Positions 5,767-13,919 of a stretch of DNA of 23,075 nt are shown here, piece by piece. A model generated the notes under the pieces. That model made no database searches. It was not told the origin of the DNA and saw nothing but the letters and a program-made list of their open reading frames with translations. The DNA is from JBNKEI01 sp050288705 (GTDB lineage: Bacteria; Myxococcota; Myxococcia; Myxococcales; UBA5297). Position 1 is the first letter of the stretch. Each line of letters opens with the position of its first letter. The DNA is taken from the NCBI GenBank assembly GCA_050288705.1, contig JBNKEI010000125.1, positions 1 to 23,075 of the forward strand. Reading direction: 5' to 3'. A program made the position numbers and the translations under genes.

Positions 5767-7380
5767 ATGTCCGATAAAAACCTCTCTCCAGAAGACGTAA
5801 AAGCAGCTTTGCTGGCCAATATGCCCACTAAAGTGGCTCGAAAAAGAGCTAAACAAGTGATTATTAATGAGGTGGGTAAAGACGAAACGGTGCCTGAAAT
5901 CATGGCCAATACCAGAACCATACCCGGCATTCTTACGATGCGAGGATGTGCCTACGCCGGGTGTCGAGGGGTGGTTTTGGGGCCAACTCGTGATATTCTT
6001 CAAATTACTCATGGTCCCATTGGATGCGCTTTTTATAGCTGGTTGACTCGCCGAAACCAAACGCGCCCCAAAACCGATAAAGACCCCCAATACATGACCT
6101 ATGTTTTGTCCACCGATATGCAGGAAGAAAACATTGTTTTTGGTGGAGAAAAAAAACTTCGCAAGGCTATTGAAGAGGCTATTTCAATATTTAAACCCAA
6201 AGCAATTGGTATTTTCGCCACTTGTCCGGTTGGTCTTATTGGCGACGATGTCCACGCAGTTGCTAAGGAAGTAGAAGCAGCGCACCCCGATGTTAACGTT
6301 TTCGGTTTTTCCTGCGAAGGCTATAAGGGAGTAAGCCAATCAGCGGGGCATCACGTTGCCAACAACAAAGTGTTTACCGATGTAGTTGGGCAGTCCAATA
6401 TGAAAAAAGAGGGAAAATACGTTTTTAACCTGTTGGGCGAATACAATATCGGCGGAGACTCTTTTGAATTAGAAAGAATTTTTGAGCGCTGTGGGCTTAC
6501 TCTTCATTCGTGCTTTTCCGGTAATTCGACCTATGACGAGTTTGCCAGCTCACAAAATGCTGACTTAAATGTAGTAATGTGCCATCGAAGTATTAATTAT
6601 ATGGCAGAAATGATGGAAAAGAAGTATGGAATTCCCTGGTTTAAAGTGAATTTCATTGGCGCGGAAAGTACCGCAAAGTCATTGCGGAAGATGGCTCAGT
6701 TCTTTGGTGATTCAAAACTAATAGAGCAAGTAGAAAAAGTTATTGCTGAGGAACTAGAAGAAGTGCTTAGAGTTCAGAAAGAAGTTCGTCCTCGCTGTGA
6801 AGGAAAAACTGCCATGCTGTTTGTGGGAGGAAGCCGAGCACACCATTACCAGGATTTGTTTGCAGAACTGGGAATGCATACTCTTTCGGCAGGTTATGAA
6901 TTTGCTCACCGAGATGATTACGAAGGAAGAAAAGTACTTCCTACCATCAAAATCGACGCGGATAGTCGCAATATCGAAGAACTTACCGTGGAGAAAGATG
7001 TTGAGAAATGGCGCGATTTGCGAAGAGACGCAGAATCTCGGGGAATTACTCTTCATGACTATGTTGGTATGATGCCGCAAATGAAAGAAGGGACGCTGGT
7101 AATTGATGATGCCAATCATCATGAATCCGAGGTGCTTTTGGAGTTGTTTAAGCCCGATATTTTTTGCGCAGGAATTAAAGAAAAATACGTTGTGCAGAAA
7201 CATGGTATACCCATGAAGCAACTTCATAGCTACGATTATAGCGGACCTTATGCTGGTTTCAAAGGCGCGATTAATTTCTATCGAGAAATCGATCGTATGG
7301 TAAATAGCAAAGTATGGGGTCTAGTCCAGGCGCCGTGGGATAAGAATCCAGAAATATGTGCGCGTTATGGATGGGAGTAA
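5767..7380 (+). CDS. nifD: Nitrogenase MoFe protein alpha chain
   Basis: This 537-residue subunit carries the FeMo-cofactor and reduces N2. P-cluster ligands are Cys61, Cys87 and Cys153. The cofactor ligands are Cys272 (in CHRSINY) and His487 (in LHSYDYSGPY). Gln191 and His195 (SQSAGHH), Val70 and Arg357, which shape the active site, are also present. An insertion of roughly 50 residues around 385-440, absent from Azotobacter-type NifD, identifies the clostridial/group III form. The start is the ATG at 5767 with AAGGA six bases upstream; the longer frame from 5701 would overlap nifI2 and has no such site. One oddity is an extra Cys at 66, next to the P-cluster ligand Cys61, where Azotobacter and Clostridium have Ser. 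It forms the heterotetramer with NifK, whose gene starts 44 bases on. Confidence 0.97.
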   Translation: MSDKNLSPEDVKAALLANMPTKVARKRAKQVIINEVGKDETVPEIMANTRTIPGILTMRGCAYAGCRGVVLGPTRDILQITHGPIGCAFYSWLTRRNQTRPKTDKDPQYMTYVLSTDMQEENIVFGGEKKLRKAIEEAISIFKPKAIGIFATCPVGLIGDDVHAVAKEVEAAHPDVNVFGFSCEGYKGVSQSAGHHVANNKVFTDVVGQSNMKKEGKYVFNLLGEYNIGGDSFELERIFERCGLTLHSCFSGNSTYDEFASSQNADLNVVMCHRSINYMAEMMEKKYGIPWFKVNFIGAESTAKSLRKMAQFFGDSKLIEQVEKVIAEELEEVLRVQKEVRPRCEGKTAMLFVGGSRAHHYQDLFAELGMHTLSAGYEFAHRDDYEGRKVLPTIKIDADSRNIEELTVEKDVEKWRDLRRDAESRGITLHDYVGMMPQMKEGTLVIDDANHHESEVLLELFKPDIFCAGIKEKYVVQKHGIPMKQLHSYDYSGPYAGFKGAINFYREIDRMVNSKVWGLVQAPWDKNPEICARYGWE

Positions 7381-7424
7381 AAATTCGGTTTTTTTGAATT
7401 CCTAAAAAACGAGAGACGATTGCC

Positions 7425-8798
7425 ATGTTATTAAGACATACCCCACAACAATTAGAAGAAAGAGAAGCTCTTACTATTAATCCCGCCAAAACCTGTCAGC
7501 CTATTGGGGCAATGTACGCGGCATTGGGGATTAATAAATGCATGCCGCATAGCCATGGTTCTCAAGGGTGTTGCGCTTATCACCGTAGCTCATTAACCAG
7601 GCATTTTAAGGAGCCAGTAATCGCTGGTACCAGCTCCTTTACCGAAGGCGCTTCTGTATTTGGAGGACAAGCCAATCTGTTGGAAGCAATTACTAATCTT
7701 TTTACCATTTATAACCCTGAAATTATCGCCGTTCACACCACCTGCCTTTCTGAAACCATTGGCGATGACGTTGCGCAAATTGTAGCTAAAGCAATGGATG
7801 AAGGGCGAATTCCTAAAGGAAAACACGTTCTTCACACCAGTACTCCTAGCTATGTGGGAAGCCACATTACTGGCTATGCCAACATGGTCAAAAGTATGGT
7901 GGAGCAGTTCTGTAAAAGCGGAGAAAAAAAAGGTTCACAAATCGCGTTAATTCCAGGTTTTGTTGAACCCTCAGATATGGCGGAACTCAAGCGCATAGCC
8001 AGTAAAATGGGAATAAAACAGGTAATGTTTCCCGATACTAGCCAAGTATTAAACGGCCCGCAAACCGGAAAATATGAAATGTATCCCAAAGGAGGCGCAA
8101 CGAAGGAACAGATTGTGAGCGCTGGCAGCAGTAAACTGACTATTGCCCTTGGTCCATTAGCAGCAGGCCCAGCAGCCCGTTTGTTGGATACCAAATGCAA
8201 GGTTCCTTGCGAAGTAATGGAAGTACCAATTGGCTTGCGTCACACCGACCTTTTTGTTGATGCATTACGCAAAGCTGCTGGAGCCACTGTGCCCGATAGC
8301 ATGATGGTGGAACGCGGCCAAGTAGTTGACGTAATTACCGATATGCATCAGTATTTTCACGGAAAAACGGCCGCTTTAGCTGGAGATCCCGATACACTTT
8401 TGCCACTTGCCCAATTCTTAACCGATATTGACATTCATGTAAAAATTGTGGTTACCGGAACACCGGCAAAAAAATGGGCACGGCAAATGCGAGAAATCTG
8501 TGGCGATGATTTGCAAATAAAAGAAGGGGCTGGAGCCGATCTTTTCTGGTTCCATCAACAAATAAAAAAGGAACGCCCCGATTTTATTCTCGGAAATACC
8601 TATTGCAAATACATTGCTCGAGACGAAGATATCCCTTTAGTACGTATCGGGTTTCCCATTTATGACCGTATTGGGCATCAATATTTTCCAATAGTGGGGT
8701 ATCGTGGCGCGCTAAGGCTTTTAGAAAAACTGCTCGCAGCAATTCTCGACCGCAAAGACCGCGACTCAACAGAAGAAAATTTTGAATTGGTTATGTAA
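7425..8798 (+). CDS. nifK: Nitrogenase MoFe protein beta chain
   Basis: NifK is the partner of NifD and supplies the other half of the P-cluster. Its ligands are Cys24 (TCQPIGA), Cys49 (HGSQGC) and Cys107 (TTCLSETIGDD). Ser142 (TPSYVGSHITGY) is in the place of the serine that ligates the oxidised cluster in Azotobacter. At 457 residues it lacks the N-terminal extension of about 50 residues of the proteobacterial type and matches the length of clostridial NifK. This fits the NifD insertion and confirms group III. A GAGAG-like site lies about ten bases before the ATG. The stop codon leads straight into a hairpin before nifE. Confidence 0.97.
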   Translation: MLLRHTPQQLEEREALTINPAKTCQPIGAMYAALGINKCMPHSHGSQGCCAYHRSSLTRHFKEPVIAGTSSFTEGASVFGGQANLLEAITNLFTIYNPEIIAVHTTCLSETIGDDVAQIVAKAMDEGRIPKGKHVLHTSTPSYVGSHITGYANMVKSMVEQFCKSGEKKGSQIALIPGFVEPSDMAELKRIASKMGIKQVMFPDTSQVLNGPQTGKYEMYPKGGATKEQIVSAGSSKLTIALGPLAAGPAARLLDTKCKVPCEVMEVPIGLRHTDLFVDALRKAAGATVPDSMMVERGQVVDVITDMHQYFHGKTAALAGDPDTLLPLAQFLTDIDIHVKIVVTGTPAKKWARQMREICGDDLQIKEGAGADLFWFHQQIKKERPDFILGNTYCKYIARDEDIPLVRIGFPIYDRIGHQYFPIVGYRGALRLLEKLLAAILDRKDRDSTEENFELVM

Positions 8799-8821
8799 TG
8801 CCGGTATAAAACCTCCGGCAT
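8798..8821 (+). promoter_or_regulatory. Hairpin between nifK and nifE
   Basis: ATGCCGG (8798-8804) pairs perfectly with CCGGCAT (8815-8821) around a ten-base loop, and the stem starts on the last base of the nifK stop codon. No T-run follows, so it is not a standard terminator. It separates the structural genes (HDK) from the cofactor-assembly genes (ENB), where lower expression is usual. Message stabilisation or partial attenuation is inferred. Confidence 0.5.
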
Positions 8822-8835
8822 AGAGGGCTCCATTC

Positions 8836-10188
8836 ATGCCTCCAATGGATATCTTAGAAGTCCGAAAGCCAAGTATTGCCGTGGTAGGAAACACTCCGCT
8901 GGATTTACAATGCTCCAAGCCGAGTGTTTCCGGGTCAGTAAGTCAAAGGGCCTGTGTTTTTTGCGGTTCTAGAGTGGTGCTTTACCCCATTGCCGATGCA
9001 TTGCATCTAATTCATGGGCCTATTGGATGCGCCGCCTATACTTGGGATATTAGGGGCGCTCTCTCTAGTGGGCCCCAATTGCATCGGTTGAGTTTTTGTA
9101 CCGATTTGCGGGAAAAAGATATCATTTACGGAGGAGAAAAACGCCTGTTAGATTCGTTGCGTAATCTAATTGCTCGCTATCAGCCCAAAGCCGCATTTGT
9201 ATATTCCACCTGTGTAGTTGGGCTGATTGGAGACGATATTGTACGCATATGTCGGGGGGTGGAAAACGAGTTTGGCATTCCAGTAATTCCGGTGGAATCA
9301 GAAGGTTTTCGGGGAACAAAATCCAATGGATATCAGGCGGCTTGCAATGCGCTGATGAAATTAATTGGAACTTCTCCCGCCCCAGTTTTGAAACCGAATT
9401 GTCCGCGTATTAACCTCATGGGAGAATTTAATATTGCTGGGGAAACCTGGATATTAAAAAAATATTACGAATCCATGGGAGTAGAGGTAGGTGCGGTATT
9501 TACTGGGGACGGAAGAGTGGATGCCATTCGCTCGGCTCACGGGTCGTTACTGAATGTGGTGCAATGCAGTGGTTCCATGATTCATTTGGCCAAGCAAATG
9601 AAAGAAAAATATGGGATTCCTTTCTTGCGCGTAAGCTTTTTTGGCATTGAGGATACTTCGGAAGCTTTATACGCAGTAGCGCGTCATTTCGAAAACGTGC
9701 CTAAAATAATGGAGCGTACGCGCGAAATAGTTAAAACAGAAGTGCAGAATGTTATTACCCAATTGGCGCCTTTTCAACAAGATTTACAAGGCAAGCGGGC
9801 AGCACTATATGTGGGCGGGGCATTTAAAGCAGTTAGCTTAGTTAAGGCGTTGCGTTTATTGGGAATGCGTACAGTACTTGCCGGAACCCAAACAGGAAAT
9901 CGAGAAGACTACGATCTTCTGAGGCAAGTATGTGACGCCGGTACAGTAATTGTAGATGATAGTAATCCTTTGGAGTTAGTGCAATTTTTGAAATCTACTA
10001 GGGCCGATCTTTTTGTTGGCGGAGTAAAAGAGCGTCCTATTGCTTACAAATTGGGAATAGGATTTTGCGATCACAATCATGAAAGAAAGCAGCCTTTGGC
10101 GGGCTATGAAGGAATGCTTTGCTTTGCGCGTGAAGTTCATGCATCGGCAATGAGCCCAGTTTGGAAATGGATACGAGAACTCCAATGA
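8836..10188 (+). CDS. nifE: FeMo-cofactor assembly scaffold subunit NifE
   Basis: NifE (450 residues) is a paralogue of NifD. With NifN it forms the scaffold where the NifB-cofactor is turned into FeMo-cofactor by adding Mo and homocitrate. Visible ligands for the permanent [4Fe-4S] cluster are Cys40 (QRACVFCGSR), Cys65 (HGPIGC) and Cys126 (YSTCVVGLIGDD). Cys244 (NVVQCSGSMIH) corresponds to the cysteine that holds the maturing cofactor. The His that anchors the cofactor in NifD (HSYDY) has no counterpart, which separates NifE from NifD. A GAGGG ribosome-binding site lies eight bases before the ATG. Its stop overlaps the nifN start (ATGA). Confidence 0.95.
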   Translation: MPPMDILEVRKPSIAVVGNTPLDLQCSKPSVSGSVSQRACVFCGSRVVLYPIADALHLIHGPIGCAAYTWDIRGALSSGPQLHRLSFCTDLREKDIIYGGEKRLLDSLRNLIARYQPKAAFVYSTCVVGLIGDDIVRICRGVENEFGIPVIPVESEGFRGTKSNGYQAACNALMKLIGTSPAPVLKPNCPRINLMGEFNIAGETWILKKYYESMGVEVGAVFTGDGRVDAIRSAHGSLLNVVQCSGSMIHLAKQMKEKYGIPFLRVSFFGIEDTSEALYAVARHFENVPKIMERTREIVKTEVQNVITQLAPFQQDLQGKRAALYVGGAFKAVSLVKALRLLGMRTVLAGTQTGNREDYDLLRQVCDAGTVIVDDSNPLELVQFLKSTRADLFVGGVKERPIAYKLGIGFCDHNHERKQPLAGYEGMLCFAREVHASAMSPVWKWIRELQ

Positions 10189-11585
10189 AACCGTTGCGAA
10201 TCAATGGAATCAAAATCGAAGAAAATGAACAAAGTTCCGAAAATATTCCCTCGGTAAATGCTTGTAAATTGTGCGCTCCTTTGGGAGCCACCCTGGTTTT
10301 TCGTGGTATTGAAGGGGGAATTGCGCTTTTACATGGATCGCAAGGATGTGCAACCTATATACGGCGATTTCTAATTAGCCATTTTCGAGAACCTATTGAC
10401 ATTGCATCTAGTAATTTCAGCGAGTCTTCAGCAATTTTTGGAGGAATGAGTAATCTGCGGGAAGCCTTGCGTCATGTTGAGCAACAATACCAACCAGCGG
10501 TTATTGGGGTTGCTACTACTTGCCTGGCGGAAACAATTGGGGATGATGTTCCCGGTTTGCTTCGCATTCGTAATGAAGAAGAATCAAATGCCGTCCCTAC
10601 CGTTTTTGTAAGCACTCCTTCGTACAGTGGAACCCATGCGGAAGGTTATCAAGCCGCTATGCGAGCAGTAGTTAATCACCTGGCAAGAATAGAAAGCCCC
10701 AATAAAGACATCAATATTTTTCCAGGAATGGTTTCTCCAGAAGATTTGCGGCAAATTAAAAAAATAGTAGCCGCCTTTGAGTTGGGGCTAAATCTACTTC
10801 CCGATTACAGCGACACGTTGGACGGAGGAGCGTGGTCGGATTATCATGCATTGCCGCCTGGCGGTACCACTCTTGCGCAAATTGGAAAGATGGGCGGGAG
10901 CCAGTATTCTTTACAATTGGGCGCTACTCTAAATGCAATGCCTACAACAATGCCCACCGCCGCGGAAAAATTGCATGAGAAATTCCAAGTTCCCTACCAG
11001 GTAATTCCTTTTCCAGTAGGAGTACGCGCAACCGACCAATTCGTACAGCAGCTTTCTCAGATTTCGGGAAAAAGCATTCCTGCGCATTTAAGTGAGCAGC
11101 GAGCCCGTTTATTAGATGCTTATGCTGATGGGCACAAAATTGTGTATGGAGTGCGTGTTGCCGTATACGGTGAAGAAGATATGGTCTGTGCAATGGCAAA
11201 CTGGTTGGTAGAGATTGGATGCCAACCAGTGTTAATTGCTTCCGGTGGATATAGCGGTCGTCTGCGCACAGCTTTACAGAACCAGATTGATAATTTCCAA
11301 TCATTAAAATGTAGCGTGCTTTCCGAAGCCAATTTCGATCAAGTCGGCCGTAAAGCGCAAGAAGCGGGAGCACAACTTTTAGTAGGTTCAAGCAAAGGGT
11401 ACCCTCTTTCTCGAGAGATGAACATACCCCTATTGAGAGTCGGGTTTCCTGTTCACGACCGTTTTGGCGGGGGAAGAATTCTGCACTTTGGTTATGACGG
11501 AGGTCTTCGTCTTTTTGACCAATTGGTCAACTTGTTATTAGAGCAGAAGCAGTCTAATTCGCCGATTGGATATGGATATTTTTAA
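10185..11585 (+). CDS. nifN: FeMo-cofactor assembly scaffold subunit NifN
   Basis: NifN (466 residues) is the NifK-like half of the NifEN scaffold. It has NACKLCAPLGA (25-35, with Cys30 in the cluster-ligand position), LLHGSQGCATY (48-58), TTCLAETIGDD and TPSYSGTHAEGY, all collinear with NifK. The start was set at the ATG at 10185, which overlaps the nifE stop (ATGA), rather than the in-frame ATG at 10161 inside nifE. Coupled translation would keep NifE and NifN equal. It is a separate gene, not fused to NifB. The 3' end overlaps nifB. Confidence 0.95.
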   Translation: MKPLRINGIKIEENEQSSENIPSVNACKLCAPLGATLVFRGIEGGIALLHGSQGCATYIRRFLISHFREPIDIASSNFSESSAIFGGMSNLREALRHVEQQYQPAVIGVATTCLAETIGDDVPGLLRIRNEEESNAVPTVFVSTPSYSGTHAEGYQAAMRAVVNHLARIESPNKDINIFPGMVSPEDLRQIKKIVAAFELGLNLLPDYSDTLDGGAWSDYHALPPGGTTLAQIGKMGGSQYSLQLGATLNAMPTTMPTAAEKLHEKFQVPYQVIPFPVGVRATDQFVQQLSQISGKSIPAHLSEQRARLLDAYADGHKIVYGVRVAVYGEEDMVCAMANWLVEIGCQPVLIASGGYSGRLRTALQNQIDNFQSLKCSVLSEANFDQVGRKAQEAGAQLLVGSSKGYPLSREMNIPLLRVGFPVHDRFGGGRILHFGYDGGLRLFDQLVNLLLEQKQSNSPIGYGYF

Positions 11586-12864
11586 CCCTTTTTCTTTGGC
11601 CCAATTTATGGATACCACCTTACACCCTTGTTTTAATGAGTCGGCTAAACATAAATATGCGCGCATTCATCTTCCAGTAGCTCCTAAATGCAATGTGCAA
11701 TGTAATTTTTGTGATCGCCGTTACGACTGTGTGAACGAAAGCCGGCCTGGTGTTACTAGTGCAGTACTTTCACCAGAACAAGCGCTAAAATACTTTCAAC
11801 AAGCCATAGAACGATTACCTTCCATACGGGTCGCAGGAATAGCCGGTCCAGGAGACCCTTTTGCAAATGGTTTAGAGACCATGGAAACCATGCGCAAAAT
11901 TCGAGCACATTACCCGGGAGTGCTTCTTTGTGTGGCTTCTAACGGTTTGGAAATAAGTCCTTATATATCGGAGTTGGCGGCACTACAAGTTAGCCACGTC
12001 AGTATAACCGTGAATGCAGTCAATGCCGAAATTGGCTCGCAGATTTATTCTTGGGTACGCACCGGTCGCAAAATTTATAGAGAAAAAGAAGGAGCTGCCC
12101 TAATTTGGGAACGACAGCAGGAAGCCATTCGAGAGCTGAAAATGAATGGAATTATCGTGAAAGCCAATACCGTGGTAATTCAAGGGGTAAACGACGCTCA
12201 TCTTCCGGAAATAGCATCAGCTTTGGCGGCTCTAAAAGTAGATACTCTTAATCCAATTCCTTTATGTTACGCCCCAAATACTGGTTTTAGTTCCGCTAAT
12301 GTTCCTAATGCTCAAGTAATGGCACAAGTGCGGGCTAATATAAAAAATATTTTGCCTCTAATGAATCATTGTGCGCGCTGTAGAGCAGACGCAGTTGGTT
12401 TGTTAGGAAAAGATGATGTCTCTATTCAAAATCTTCTAAAAGCAAACTCCCAACCCTCTTGCACCAAAGAGCGTCCAAGAATCGCGGTAGCGAGTCGAGA
12501 AGGAATGTTAGTTAATGAGCATTTAGGCCAGGCCAGGCAAATAATGGTATTCGAACAGAAACCGCAGGGTGGGGTAGCAATGATTGAAAAGCGCTTGGCT
12601 CCAGAACCGGGGGCAGGGGACTTGCGATGGGCTCAGCTAGCAGAAAAACTATCTGATTGTTTTATGTTTTTAGTAGGAGAAGCCGGTCCCAATCCCGTAC
12701 GTGTTCTTTCTGAAAAAGGTTTACCAGTAGTCGCTGTTCAAGGGCTAATTGAGCCAATTATTTCCGCGGCCTTCTCTGGGCAAGACCTTTCTGTTTATCG
12801 AAAAAATTCCTTTACCTGCGGAGTTGGATGCGGAGGAGAAAAGAATGGAGTGGGATGCGCATAA
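11572..12864 (+). CDS. nifB: Nitrogenase cofactor biosynthesis protein NifB, with NifX-like C-terminal domain
   Basis: NifB is a radical SAM enzyme that fuses two [4Fe-4S] clusters and inserts the central carbide, giving NifB-co (the 8Fe-9S-C core). From the ATG at 11572 it has 430 residues. The radical SAM motif is Cys40-x3-Cys44-x2-Cys47 (CNVQCNFC), preceded by the HPCF motif at 19-22. AGPGDP near 95-100 is the SAM-binding stretch, and CARCRADAVGLLG ends the catalytic part. From about residue 300, RIAVASREGMLVNEHLGQA opens a dinitrogenase iron-molybdenum cofactor (NifX/NafY-type) domain that can carry the product. The C-terminus is Gly/Cys-rich (CGVGCGG). The gene overlaps the end of nifN by 14 bases; an upstream in-frame TTG at 11566 is less likely. 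Nothing appears broken. Confidence 0.96.
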   Translation: MDIFNPFSLAQFMDTTLHPCFNESAKHKYARIHLPVAPKCNVQCNFCDRRYDCVNESRPGVTSAVLSPEQALKYFQQAIERLPSIRVAGIAGPGDPFANGLETMETMRKIRAHYPGVLLCVASNGLEISPYISELAALQVSHVSITVNAVNAEIGSQIYSWVRTGRKIYREKEGAALIWERQQEAIRELKMNGIIVKANTVVIQGVNDAHLPEIASALAALKVDTLNPIPLCYAPNTGFSSANVPNAQVMAQVRANIKNILPLMNHCARCRADAVGLLGKDDVSIQNLLKANSQPSCTKERPRIAVASREGMLVNEHLGQARQIMVFEQKPQGGVAMIEKRLAPEPGAGDLRWAQLAEKLSDCFMFLVGEAGPNPVRVLSEKGLPVVAVQGLIEPIISAAFSGQDLSVYRKNSFTCGVGCGGEKNGVGCA

Positions 12865-12930
12865 AGCAGAGCAGGATGCAGAACCGATTGCTTAGTGAAC
12901 ATTAATACATGTCAGAAAGGATAAAAAATC

Positions 12931-13236
12931 ATGCAAAAACCAAAACATCATATTTTAGTCTGTGCCAGTTTTCGAGTTTCTGGTGAACCGCAAGGAGTTT
13001 GTCATAAAAAAGGCTCGACTTCTTTTTTGGGATACTTAGAAAGCGAATTAGCCGATCGTGATATGGGAAATATTTGCGTCTCCTCAACTGGCTGTTTGAA
13101 AGTATGCGACAAGGGACCAGTTCTAGTGGTTTATCCAGAAAACTATTGGTATGGGAACGTCCAAAGCACCGCAGCTATTGATGAAATTCTGGACGCGCTA
13201 GAAGCAGGAAAGCCATGTGAGAAATATTTAATATAG
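12931..13236 (+). CDS. Thioredoxin-like [2Fe-2S] ferredoxin
   Basis: This 101-residue protein has the cysteine spacing of the clostridial/Shethna-I-type ferredoxin: Cys11, Cys24, Cys55 and Cys59, with an additional Cys49. The fold is thioredoxin-like and usually dimeric. Close relatives sit in nif clusters of clostridia, Desulfovibrio and Azotobacter, where they can donate electrons to or interact with nitrogenase, or protect it. AAAGGAT lies eight bases before the ATG. It is the last gene of the operon, 66 bases after nifB, and the only electron-transfer gene in the window; no flavodoxin, Rnf or Fix genes are seen. A hairpin follows the stop. Confidence 0.93.
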   Translation: MQKPKHHILVCASFRVSGEPQGVCHKKGSTSFLGYLESELADRDMGNICVSSTGCLKVCDKGPVLVVYPENYWYGNVQSTAAIDEILDALEAGKPCEKYLI

Positions 13237-13237
13237 G

Positions 13238-13278
13238 CAGACAGTCGGTGCAAAAAGTACACCCGCTAGCCGAGTCTG
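13238..13278 (+). terminator. Possible hairpin at the end of the nif operon
   Basis: CAGAC and TCGG (13238-13248, with a two-base bulge) pair with CCGA and GTCTG (13270-13278) just after the ferredoxin stop. No T-run follows, so it may stabilise or trim the 3' end instead of terminating alone. Confidence 0.35.
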
Positions 13279-13333
13279 TTGGGCCTTGCCACCGGATGTT
13301 TTCGTTTATTTGAGAACAAACCCAAACTTACTA

Positions 13334-13362
13334 TTGACAGGCGTGAGACAACTCGCTACAAA
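13334..13362 (+). promoter_or_regulatory. Sigma-70 promoter of the tRNA gene
   Basis: A perfect TTGACA (13334-13339) is followed after 17 bases by TACAAA (13357-13362), placing transcription start about ten bases before the tRNA. This is the arrangement expected for a stable RNA gene and separates it from the nif operon. Confidence 0.7.
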
Positions 13363-13377
13363 CTGCATCGTTGTTTT

Positions 13378-13450
13378 TCCTCGGTAGCTCAGTTGGCAGA
13401 GCAGCTGACTGTTAATCAGCGGGTCCGTGGTTCGAGCCCACGCCGGGGAG
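13378..13450 (+). tRNA. tRNA-Asn (GUU anticodon)
   Basis: A complete cloverleaf of 73 bases is visible: acceptor TCCTCGG/CCGGGGA (one G-T pair), D-arm GCTC/GAGC, anticodon arm GCTGA/TCAGC with loop CTGTTAA and anticodon GTT at 13411-13413, and T-arm CGTGG/CCACG with TTCGAGC loop. The discriminator base is G. The CCA end is not encoded. It is flanked by its own promoter and terminator. It marks the border between the AT-richer nif region and the GC-richer DNA to the right, and tRNA genes are frequent integration sites, but no repeat of its 3' end was found in the window. Confidence 0.97.
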
Positions 13451-13495
13451 CTAAATTGGCGGTAGGTTAACTTGGTTTACCAAATGTTTTACTGA

Positions 13496-13533
13496 GCCTC
13501 GATCGGCGGTTGTCGATCGAGGCTTTTCTGTTT
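13496..13533 (+). terminator. Rho-independent terminator of tRNA-Asn
   Basis: GCCTCGATCG (13496-13505) pairs perfectly with CGATCGAGGC (13514-13523) around an eight-base loop, followed by TTTTCTGTTT. It lies 45 bases after the tRNA. Confidence 0.88.
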
Positions 13534-13595
13534 CTGGAGTTTTTTCGCGGGGTTACTCTTTACGGGCAGGGCCGTGTCCATTCCTTCGCTCTCGA

Positions 13596-13740
13596 GTCGC
13601 TCGCACCGTTAACACAGCAATGGTCCACGCGTATTGGCTCGTCGGCCGCGAGATCGTCATGGTCGAGCAGCAAGGTGCTGAGCGGGCGGCTATGGCGAAG
13701 GGCTCATGAAGCGCGTAGTCGCGCGGCTGTCGGCCAAGTG
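13596..13740 (+). pseudogene. Fragment of a YhcG/DUF1016 N-terminal domain, copy 1
   Basis: Reading from 13596 gives ARTVNTAMVHAYWLVGREIV and then MVEQQGAER, the recognisable N-terminal helix region of YhcG (DUF1016) proteins, whose full-length members end in a PDDEXK nuclease domain. Near 13686 the homology moves to another frame (YGEGLMKRVVARLSAK), and that frame stops at 13738-13740. So there is one frameshift, an early stop and no nuclease domain. About half of its residues are identical to the second copy at 13920. No start codon is assignable. It is GC-rich, unlike the nif operon. Confidence 0.68.
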
Positions 13741-13845
13741 ATGTGCTTAGGGACCCGTGCGTCCGCATCCGCGGGGTCCGTCCCCGATCGCCCCCATGCC
13801 AGCGGGTTGGTTCACAGACAGAGCCACTGCAACATCCGCATTGTA

Positions 13846-13878
13846 ACCGCCGCTATAATGACTTATAAACACGGCGGT
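13846..13878. repeat. Nested inverted repeat between the two DUF1016 fragments
   Basis: ACCGCC (13846-13851) pairs with GGCGGT (13873-13878) and, inside it, TATAA (13854-13858) pairs with TTATA (13863-13867). A perfect -10 hexamer TATAAT (13854-13859) lies within it, without a fitting -35 box. It stands 42 bases before the second fragment's ATG and may be a relic of its control region. Confidence 0.3.
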
Positions 13879-13919
13879 CAGAGATCACTAGCCTGGCTTC
13901 AGGGAGGATTTGTGCCGTC

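Noticed and set aside
13428..13450. Integration site (att) at the tRNA 3' end
   Set aside because: No second copy of the 3' end and no integrase gene in the window.
13279..13470. 63-residue open frame across the tRNA
   Set aside because: It runs through tRNA-Asn and its promoter; no family or ribosome site.
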